Part shown: piece after piece, positions 1-4,768 of the stretch
Layout of the letters: each line of letters starts with the position of its first letter
Position numbering within the stretch: position 1 is the first letter of the stretch
Assembly: GCA_030597505.1 (NCBI GenBank)
Contig: JAUVRS010000078.1
Coordinates: forward strand, 1-9,386
DNA length: 9,386 nucleotides
Source of the DNA: Desulfobacteraceae bacterium
Lineage (GTDB): Bacteria; Desulfobacterota; DSM-4660; Desulfatiglandales; Desulfatiglandaceae
Direction: 5' to 3'
Program-made: the position numbers and the translations under genes
Notes under the pieces: model-generated
Databases searched by the model: none
What the model was told of the DNA's origin: nothing
What the model saw: the letters and a program-made list of their open reading frames with translations, nothing else

Positions 1-248
1 AAATGCACCAGATATCCGACAATCGCAACTACCGCGATGCCGCCAATACAGGCCAGGACCAAAGGAAACCCGAATTTTACATAAAGAAAAAAGATGGTGT
101 ACATCCCGAGCATGACCAATTCGGCGTAACAGATCCAGATCACATCGATCACACCAAAAATCAGATTTAATCCGAGCGCCAGCAGTGCCAGAACACCACC
201 CAGCAGTATTCCGTTTATAATCGTTTCAAGAAGATAAATATCGAACAT
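1..248 (-). CDS. livH: Branched-chain amino acid (HAAT family) ABC transporter permease, LivH-like, N-terminal part only
   Basis: Inner-membrane permease that would pair with a LivM-type subunit to form the channel of a HAAT importer energised by LivG/LivF. Only the first 82 codons are present; the gene runs off the left edge. Reading leftwards from the ATG at 248 gives MFDIYLLETIINGILLGG, then hydrophobic segments at about residues 10-34 and 44-62 and a third beginning near 65. The phrase ALGLNLIFGV is typical of LivH. The motif that usually follows it in this family (NFAHGE-like) is replaced here by DVIWICYAE, while the following LVMLGMY is kept. The start is 25 bases downstream of the livF stop and is preceded by GGTGGAG, so it is the fourth gene of the livK-G-F-H operon. 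The family call is firm; the substrate is not known, since HAAT systems also carry amides, urea-like or aromatic compounds. Confidence 0.88.
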   Translation of the reverse strand, partial: MFDIYLLETIINGILLGGVLALLALGLNLIFGVIDVIWICYAELVMLGMYTIFFLYVKFGFPLVLACIGGIAVVAIVGYLVH

Positions 249-273
249 CCGCTCCACCAGTTGTATAGTGTTT

Positions 274-978
274 TTAAACCCCGATATAGGCTCTGCGTAT
301 CTCTTCACTGTCGATCAATTCAGCAGACGAGCCGCTCGCTTTAATACGGCCCACCTCCAAGAGGTATGCGCGGCTCACTGCTTTGAGGACCTGCTGGATA
401 TTCTGCTCCACAATCAGTACGGTGAATCCCTTTTCACGAATCTGTCGTACCAGTTCAAAGACCTGCTGGACAATGACCGGTGCCAGACCGGCCGATGGTT
501 CGTCCATGAGAAGCATCCTTGGGTTTGACATCAATGCCCTGCCAATGGCACACATTTGCTGTTCACCGCCTGAAAGCGTACCGGCAAATTGAGTACATCG
601 TGCTGCAAGAATCGGAAACAGTCCATAAACGAACGCCAACCGTTCTTTGAATTGTTTTCTGGCAGACCGGGTAAACGCCCCGATCTTTAGGTTGTCCTGG
701 ATCGTCATCCGGGGAAAAAGGCGGCGGTTTTCGGGCACGTGCGCGATCCCGAGTTCAATGATGGCGTGTGGCGGGACAGTTCTCAAATCACTGCCTTCCA
801 TGGTCAACGTACCATCGCGTGCCTTTACAAGACCGGATATCACTCGGAGCAGCGTGGTTTTCCCGGCACCATTGGGGCCGATGACCGCGACCGCTTCCCC
901 CTGTTCGACAGACAGGCTGATATCGAAAAGTGCCTGGAATGATCCGTAATTAGCATTTACGGCGTGGAGTTGGAGCAC
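274..978 (-). CDS. livF: Branched-chain amino acid type ABC transporter ATP-binding protein LivF
   Basis: Cytoplasmic ATPase subunit, 234 residues, the usual LivF length. Motifs in order: Walker A GPNGAGKTT (34-42), Q-loop region PENRRLFPRMT (82-92), a canonical ABC signature LSGGEQQ (135-141), Walker B MLLMDEP (155-161) with the catalytic Glu160, and VEQN (190-193) at the switch position, where LivF proteins characteristically have Gln instead of His. The start is GTG (MLQLHAVNANYG), preceded by a strong GGAGGG about 6 bases upstream; no better in-frame ATG was seen. It lies 72 bases after livG and 25 before livH, consistent with one transcript. LivF is expected to heterodimerise with LivG and to couple ATP hydrolysis to the LivH/LivM permeases. 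All key residues are intact. Family assignment is very secure; the transported solute is not determined. Confidence 0.95.
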   Translation of the reverse strand: MLQLHAVNANYGSFQALFDISLSVEQGEAVAVIGPNGAGKTTLLRVISGLVKARDGTLTMEGSDLRTVPPHAIIELGIAHVPENRRLFPRMTIQDNLKIGAFTRSARKQFKERLAFVYGLFPILAARCTQFAGTLSGGEQQMCAIGRALMSNPRMLLMDEPSAGLAPVIVQQVFELVRQIREKGFTVLIVEQNIQQVLKAVSRAYLLEVGRIKASGSSAELIDSEEIRRAYIGV

Positions 979-1009
979 CCTATCCCTCCTGCAATTTTAT
1001 CCAACGCGG

Positions 1010-1037
1010 AAAATCCGGTTCTTTGGGTCCGGATCTT
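1010..1037 (-). repeat. Inverted repeat between livG and livF
   Basis: ATCCGG at 1013-1018 and CCGGAT at 1029-1034 are perfect inverted arms around a 10-base loop. On the transcribed minus strand the stem can grow to about 9 pairs with one G.U. The 3' arm ends in four Ts (TTTT), then CC. It lies just after the livG stop and before the livF Shine-Dalgarno. It could act as a weak attenuator or an mRNA-stability element. It was read by eye and not folded. Confidence 0.4.
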
Positions 1038-1050
1038 TATTCCCGGGGAG

Positions 1051-1815
1051 TCACATGGGTTGATGACCATGAGCTGGCTTTTCTTTCAGTTGGACTTTTT
1101 CTTGGCCAAGATAGACCTCAATCACTTTTGGATCAGCTGCCACGTCTTTTGGAAGACCCTCCGAGATTTTTTGACCATGATCGAGTACAATTACGCGGTC
1201 GACCACACGCATCAGTACACCCATGATGTGCTCCACCCAAATAATCGTAATCCCCTTTTCCTGCCGAATGACCTCCAACATGTCCGCTGCCTGATCCATC
1301 TCTGTTTCATCAAGACCCCCAAGGCTTTCATCAGCAAGAAGAAGCTTTGGTTGGGTAGCGAGGGCCCTTGCCAGCTCAAGTTTTTTTAGCCCCGCAGCAC
1401 CCAGCGAATCAACCATGATCCCTGAATCCATAGGTAGTTTGACAAGATCCAAGGCTTCTTTTGCCAGTTCCTCGGCTTTGGACCGTGAGATGATCCCATT
1501 TTGCCCAAAATAGGCGGACACTTTCACGTTATCCAGGAGGGATATTTTGCGGAATGGTCGGGGGATCTGAAAGGTACGGCTAACCCCCAGATGGCAAATC
1601 TTATCCGGAGGCAAACCGGTTATATCTTTATCATAAAATCGAACCCTGCCTTCGGACGGTTTGAGAGCACCAGAGATGATATTGAAAAGGGTGCTCTTTC
1701 CCGACCCGTTTGGTCCGATCAATCCCAGAATTTCACCTTGTTTCACTTCGAAGGAAACGTTATGGATGGCAACGAATCCTCCGAAGCGCATAACAGCGTT
1801 TTCGACCGCTAGCAA
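1051..1815 (-). CDS. livG: Branched-chain amino acid type ABC transporter ATP-binding protein LivG
   Basis: Cytoplasmic ATPase partner of LivF, 254 residues, normal family length. Walker A GPNGSGKST (34-42), Q-loop TFQIPRPF (81-88, Gln83), Walker B LLLADES (158-164, Asp162 and Glu163) and the switch histidine in VEHIMG (194-199, His196) are present. The ABC signature is unusual: at 137-143 it reads SLGAAGL instead of LSGGQ or LSYGQ, followed by the expected KKLELARAL. From memory, a subset of LivG proteins with LTLA(G/A)-type signatures exists, so this is probably a subfamily trait and not decay. The start is the TTG at 1815 (MLAVENAVMRFGG), 7 bases after AAGGAAGG; no upstream in-frame ATG was seen. 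The Shine-Dalgarno lies in a hairpin. The tail after residue 240 is polar and His/Lys rich. It follows livK by 34 bases. Confidence 0.94.
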   Translation of the reverse strand: MLAVENAVMRFGGFVAIHNVSFEVKQGEILGLIGPNGSGKSTLFNIISGALKPSEGRVRFYDKDITGLPPDKICHLGVSRTFQIPRPFRKISLLDNVKVSAYFGQNGIISRSKAEELAKEALDLVKLPMDSGIMVDSLGAAGLKKLELARALATQPKLLLADESLGGLDETEMDQAADMLEVIRQEKGITIIWVEHIMGVLMRVVDRVIVLDHGQKISEGLPKDVAADPKVIEVYLGQEKVQLKEKPAHGHQPM

Positions 1816-1819
1816 AAGT

Positions 1820-1846
1820 GCACCTTCCTTTCGGCCTGAAGGTTGC
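1820..1846 (-). promoter_or_regulatory. Intercistronic hairpin that covers the livG ribosome-binding site
   Basis: GCACCTTC (1820-1827) pairs with GAAGGTTGC (1838-1846) with one bulged base, giving an 8-bp stem around a 10-base loop. On the minus-strand mRNA the second arm contains the GAAGG of the livG Shine-Dalgarno (AAGGAAGG, 1830-1823). The structure could lower livG translation relative to livK or protect the livK 3' end. Pairing is seen in the sequence; function is inferred. Confidence 0.5.
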
Positions 1847-1849
1847 AGG

Positions 1850-3163
1850 CTATTTTACGGCGTAGGGTTGTGAAGCAGGCAGCGGTAGAATCGGGTCGAT
1901 GGTCTGGATTGCTTTTGGCCAGGCAATCTTGGTCTCTCCATCGATATATTGCATAACTACAGGGGTTGCGCGCATACTTTGCCCGGCCATTTTATGACCC
2001 GGAGGGTAGAATTTTACGCCGTATCCCTGAATAGTTCCCCCAACCGGAATATCGGTGTCCATGGCGGCTTTACGGAGGGATTCCGGGTCATAACCGCCGT
2101 ATTTCTTGATAGCCCTGGGCAGCACATCGGTTAGGAAAATCCAGGTATTGTTGAACCCCATGCTGGTATGGGGAGGAACCTCTTGCACCCCTTTTTCAGC
2201 CTTATACCGTTTGATCATTTCCTTGGTGAGATCACCCAATCCCGGTGCAAGGGTTTTGGGGTCGAGCAACTGAGCAGCAACAGGATCGACATTAAAAATA
2301 TAATTGACATCGGTTCCAAACGTCGCAATCAGCTTGTCAATCTGACCGTAACCGGCGCCGTGTCCGATAAGCACCTTGAACTTGAGACCCAATTCGCGCC
2401 CCTGACGCAGAAGCAGCGTGATATCCGGGTTGTAACCCGTATGTAAAATAACATCAGGACGTGCCCGTTTCAGTTTGGTTACCAGAGAGGACAGATCCGG
2501 TGCGGTGGCGGAATACCCCTCCTTCAAAACGATGTTCATGCCCTGGGCCTTTGCGCCCACTTCGTTGCCCGAGGCAATCCCGCTGCCATATGGTCCGTCT
2601 TCATAGATGATTGCTACCCGAACATCCTTTGGATCCATGCCCAGTTTCGATTTTGCATAATAGGCAATAAATTCCGGTGAAACCAAACCATATGTATCAC
2701 TGTGGACCTGGGGTCGAAATACATATTTAAGGTTTCGATTTTTGAACACGGCCGAAGACACACAGATATTGGCCCACATAAATTTCTTCTGGGTGTCCAC
2801 CTTGGCGGCCACGGGCACGCACTGCCCACTGGAGTAAAAACCCAACAGCAAATCTACTTTTTCCTGGTTTAACAATCTTTCGGCTTCGTTGATGGCCACC
2901 GGCACCTTGCTCTGGGCGTCGGCATAAATGGGTACTATTTTATAGCCTTCAACACCTCCCCGTTCGTTGATCATATCAATGGCTATCTTGGTTCCGACTG
3001 CTCCCGGTTCGGAACCACCGGCCGCGTATGGCCCGGTGTAGTCAAAAATCACGCCGACTTTGATCTCTTTTTTTTCTGCCAATGCCTGAGAAGCAAATAG
3101 CAGTGAAAAAAGTAGAACAGTTGTCACAAGAATAAACCTTTTCAAACAGTCATTTTTTTTCAT
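1850..3163 (-). CDS. livK: Branched-chain amino acid type ABC transporter substrate-binding protein (LivK-like, Peripla_BP_6)
   Basis: Periplasmic solute-binding protein of the HAAT importer, 437 residues. A Sec signal peptide is clear: MKKNDCLKRF, a hydrophobic core ILVTTVLLFSLLFA, then SQALA before EKKEIKVGV (cleavage about residue 29). The mature part has the type I fold pattern: KVGVIFDYTGPYAAGG, INERGGVEGYKI, VDLLLGFYSSG, VRVAIIYEDGPYG, RPDVILHTGYNPD. The mature protein has two cysteines, Cys115 and Cys134, which could form a disulfide like the one in LIV-binding proteins. It is longer than E. coli LivK (about 370), so the ligand may not be a branched-chain amino acid. The start ATG is well supported by GAGGAGG 5 bases upstream. 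It is the first gene of the operon, with a 337-bp leader region before it. No lipobox is seen, so it should be soluble. Confidence 0.93.
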   Translation of the reverse strand: MKKNDCLKRFILVTTVLLFSLLFASQALAEKKEIKVGVIFDYTGPYAAGGSEPGAVGTKIAIDMINERGGVEGYKIVPIYADAQSKVPVAINEAERLLNQEKVDLLLGFYSSGQCVPVAAKVDTQKKFMWANICVSSAVFKNRNLKYVFRPQVHSDTYGLVSPEFIAYYAKSKLGMDPKDVRVAIIYEDGPYGSGIASGNEVGAKAQGMNIVLKEGYSATAPDLSSLVTKLKRARPDVILHTGYNPDITLLLRQGRELGLKFKVLIGHGAGYGQIDKLIATFGTDVNYIFNVDPVAAQLLDPKTLAPGLGDLTKEMIKRYKAEKGVQEVPPHTSMGFNNTWIFLTDVLPRAIKKYGGYDPESLRKAAMDTDIPVGGTIQGYGVKFYPPGHKMAGQSMRATPVVMQYIDGETKIAWPKAIQTIDPILPLPASQPYAVK

Positions 3164-3500
3164 TTTGGCCTCCTCTTAATGTTAATGGTTTGAGTTGAGA
3201 AAATGACCTATACCTCATCAATACGGTTATCCGTGTTGATGTAAAACGCGATAGCATATGCGGGCGAATGTTCTTTTTAGGCTGGTGTCTGATTTTTTTA
3301 AACCGTTCGAAAAATCTTGCTGATATGAATGGTTACTAGAAGTATAAATAGTGTGTCAAGAAAAAAACATCCCATAGAACCAGGAACGATACGTGGGGTT
3401 TTGACAAACAAAGTAAAATTGACAGGTAGTGAAGCTATCCATGAGAACTTTTTTGCCGGTACCCGATCTTGTTTTTAAGAATATGCAGGTTTTTTTGTCT
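3164..3500. other. Intergenic region: livK leader and downstream end of the DsrE-like gene
   Basis: 337 bases with no convincing gene. AT-rich, with homopolymer A/T runs at 3291-3300 and 3361-3367. It holds the 11-bp hairpin at 3216-3241 and a weaker inverted repeat GATTTTT/AAAAATC (3291-3297, 3310-3316). TTGACA occurs on the minus strand at 3359-3354, but no good -10 box lies 16-18 bases away, so I do not call a promoter there. No GC-stem plus T-run terminator was seen after the DsrE-like gene. Confidence 0.5.
3216..3241 (-). promoter_or_regulatory. Hairpin or operator in the livK 5' leader
   Basis: CATCAATACGG (3216-3226) and CCGTGTTGATG (3231-3241) form an 11-bp stem with one G.U pair and a 4-base loop. 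It ends about 52 bases upstream of the livK start. There is no T-run after it on the transcribed strand, so it is not a terminator. It could be a regulator-binding palindrome or an mRNA 5' stem. Confidence 0.45.
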
Positions 3501-3800
3501 TTAACCCTCAAAGGGTATGATCAGGTCCATTTTTTTTAGCTTTTCGCCGATTTGTTCAAGGGTCATATATGTAAAGCCATATTTTTTCGTATTGACCTCA
3601 TTGTTGGAAAAATACTCGCATTCCAAGTCTCCCAGCCATTCCAGGTTTTCCTTGTACTTTTCTGTCATATCCACCTCGACGTCCAGCACAAACATGTAAG
3701 AATAAAAGCTTTCAACCGCCAGGCCAATTGTTGAACGGGATCCTTCCCACAGGTCTTCTTTTCGGCGAATTAAGAGTGCCACGTGTTTTATGTCTTTCAT
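3501..3800 (-). CDS. Small DsrE-like (putative sulfur-relay) protein
   Basis: A 99-residue soluble, acidic protein without signal peptide or membrane segment. It opens with MKDIKHVALLIRRKEDLWEG, then SRSTIGLAVESFYSYMFVLD (a helix followed by a hydrophobic strand, as in the first half of DsrE/DsrF folds), an acidic middle, and a C-terminal helix ending KKMDLIIPF. The single cysteine is Cys61 in LECEYF; whether it matches the reactive Cys of DsrE/TusD cannot be judged. GAGGGGGG lies 10 bases before the ATG. It is downstream of tusA on the same strand, the usual partnership of sulfur-carrier proteins, which supports but does not prove a persulfide-transfer role. The coding assignment is firm (length, Shine-Dalgarno, normal composition); the DsrE label rests on my impression of similarity and gene context. 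Confidence 0.7.
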   Translation of the reverse strand: MKDIKHVALLIRRKEDLWEGSRSTIGLAVESFYSYMFVLDVEVDMTEKYKENLEWLGDLECEYFSNNEVNTKKYGFTYMTLEQIGEKLKKMDLIIPFEG

Positions 3801-4051
3801 GTGTCAAAGTCCCCCCTCAAAAAGACGTACCTGTCGCATCACCATTGCAAACGCGAGCAGTCCGGCCTTTTTTGCCCAACACGCATCTTTGGCCGTAACC
3901 AAATCATTGACCAGTATTGATGATTGAATATCTCAGGATTGAAGCCCTCGATTATTGTTACCGTCAGGCTGATACTGCACAGCAAAACCAAAAACCTGGC
4001 ATCCGACCCCCTGGGAGATTTATTCTTCAAAAAAATGGAATCAGGGTCGGG
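3801..4051 (-). other. Spacer between tusA and the DsrE-like gene, with a possible gene remnant
   Basis: 251 bases. On the minus strand an open frame of 42 codons runs from 3932 to a TGA at 3806-3804. It ends AKDACWAKKAGLLAFAMVM, then RQVRLFEGGL, and stops 3 bases before the DsrE-like ATG. It has no ATG before residue 30; the only earlier candidate start is the TTG at 3902, with no Shine-Dalgarno. The upstream half (about 3905-4050) reads as non-coding in all frames. It is bounded by 7-bp inverted arms CCGACCC/GGGTCGG (4003-4009 and 4044-4050). Either a decayed small gene or a dispersed repeat fused to a gene end would fit. Confidence 0.3.
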
Positions 4052-4291
4052 TCATTTCACCTTTATATGAAGACGCATAAACCCATCGTCATCCGTGTCT
4101 CCAAGATACTCATGCCCGGCCCTTTTTGTGAAGGCCGGCATGTCATTTTTTGTTCCTGTATCAGTACACAAGATCTCCAGAATTTGACCCGATTTCATGT
4201 TGCCGATGGCCTTTTTTGTCTTGAGAACCGGCATGGGGCAACTCAGACCCCGACAATCCAATGTCTCGTCTGGAATGATATCATTTGCCAT
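4052..4291 (-). CDS. tusA: TusA/SirA-family sulfur carrier protein
   Basis: Small cytoplasmic sulfur-carrier protein, 79 residues, the usual TusA size. The family signature LDCRGLSCPMPVLKTKKAI is present at 11-29, with the CPxP motif at 18-21; Cys18 is the expected persulfide-bearing residue and Cys13 is an extra cysteine. The rest follows the two-layer fold: GQILEILCTDTGTKNDMPAF, then GHEYLGDTDDDGFMRLHIKV. TusA proteins accept sulfur from cysteine desulfurases or rhodanese-type enzymes and pass it to DsrE-like or other acceptors. The gene next downstream is DsrE-like, which fits. The ATG has GAGGAG 10 bases upstream and a sigma70-like promoter about 50 bases upstream. It is divergent from thrS. 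A role in tRNA thiolation or in dissimilatory sulfur metabolism cannot be decided from this window. Confidence 0.93.
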   Translation of the reverse strand: MANDIIPDETLDCRGLSCPMPVLKTKKAIGNMKSGQILEILCTDTGTKNDMPAFTKRAGHEYLGDTDDDGFMRLHIKVK

Positions 4292-4340
4292 AATCTAAAA
4301 ACTCCTCACTCAATTTAATTGCCTTGATTAATCTATATCT

Positions 4341-4369
4341 ATGGTATGCACCATTGAGTGAATCGTCAA
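4341..4369 (-). promoter_or_regulatory. Sigma70-like promoter for tusA
   Basis: On the minus strand TTGACG (4369-4364), exactly 17 bases, then TACCAT (4346-4341): 5 of 6 and 4 of 6 matches to consensus. Transcription would start near 4334, giving a leader of about 43 bases. The -10 box overlaps a small palindrome ATGGT-ATGC-ACCAT (4341-4354), a possible operator. Confidence 0.5.
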
Positions 4370-4445
4370 CCGTAAAGCCAAAGAGGTCAACGGAATATGG
4401 CTATTAAAATGAGACATCTATTTCGATAAATCAGATTCCACTATT

Positions 4446-4484
4446 TATTGTCAAAGACTTATTGACCCAAAACCTTTGACAATA
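4446..4484. repeat. Perfect 11-bp inverted repeat in the tusA-thrS divergent region
   Basis: TATTGTCAAAG (4446-4456) and CTTTGACAATA (4474-4484) are exact reverse complements separated by 17 bases. Each arm carries TTGACA reading outward on its own strand, so it resembles back-to-back -35 boxes or a dimeric regulator site. No strong -10 box is found at the right distance on either side. Confidence 0.55.
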
Positions 4485-4641
4485 GACGCCTCTCCAATAA
4501 CCATCTTTACGCCGGTTCTTGATGGATGGATGGTATCGGGATGGGATCTACTTTATTTTTTCCTTGCATTTTGTGATGTTATCGTTTATAAGCTCAAGAA
4601 TTATTTGAATTTATCCCGTTTGGTGATACAAAACCTTTTTT

Positions 4642-4670
4642 CTGACAAGATTTTTAACATATAGCAGAAT
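4642..4670 (+). promoter_or_regulatory. Candidate sigma70 promoter for thrS
   Basis: CTGACA (4642-4647), 17 bases, then CAGAAT (4665-4670): 5 of 6 and 4 of 6 matches to consensus. Transcription would start near 4677 and the leader would contain the whole 4705-4748 stem-loop. Found by eye in AT-rich DNA, so chance matches are possible. Confidence 0.4.
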
Positions 4671-4704
4671 CGCCCTAAATTGTACTGTTAAGATAAGATA
4701 TCAC

Positions 4705-4748
4705 ATAAGGCATCTGAGGAATCAGGTTTACTGCTTCGGATGCCTTAT
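4705..4748 (+). promoter_or_regulatory. Long stem-loop in the thrS leader (attenuator or operator candidate)
   Basis: Arms ATAAGGCATCTGAGG (4705-4719) and CTTCGGATGCCTTAT (4734-4748) pair over 15 bp (two G.U pairs). The loop contains a further CAG/CTG mini-stem around GTTTA. It ends 20 bases before the ATG at 4769 and is followed by TTGGTTTGG, a weak T-rich tail. It may be an imperfect intrinsic attenuator or a site bound by ThrRS, as is known for E. coli thrS. The loop holds GGT, which matches a threonine anticodon, but this could be chance. Confidence 0.6.
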
Positions 4749-4768
4749 TTGGTTTGGTGGCAAAGGAT

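Larger units (their letters stand above)
4292..4753. other. Divergent intergenic region between tusA and thrS
   Basis: 462 bases without a convincing gene; the short open frame at 4476-4664 has no Shine-Dalgarno and an unlikely composition. From left to right it holds the tusA promoter (4341-4369), the perfect inverted repeat 4446-4484, a GATGGATGGATGG micro-repeat near 4520, a T-rich stretch (4550-4640), a candidate thrS promoter (4642-4670) and the thrS leader stem-loop (4705-4748). Confidence 0.6.

Noticed and set aside
3354..3359. Consensus TTGACA on the minus strand upstream of livK
   Set aside because: No acceptable -10 hexamer at 16-18 bases; the nearby TATACT is only 7 bases away.
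3401..3424. Two plus-strand TTGACA boxes 12 bases apart
   Set aside because: No -10 partner and no plus-strand gene downstream before 4769.
3839..4030. 63-codon minus-strand frame in the tusA/DsrE-like spacer
   Set aside because: No Shine-Dalgarno and no recognisable features. The protein-like 42-codon frame lies in a different phase of the same DNA.
3917..4318. 133-codon plus-strand open frame antisense to tusA
   Set aside because: It overlaps tusA entirely on the wrong strand, lacks a Shine-Dalgarno, and its sequence is the shadow of tusA plus the non-coding spacer.
4476..4664. 62-codon plus-strand frame upstream of thrS
   Set aside because: No ribosome-binding site, low-complexity T-rich sequence, and the candidate thrS promoter lies inside it.
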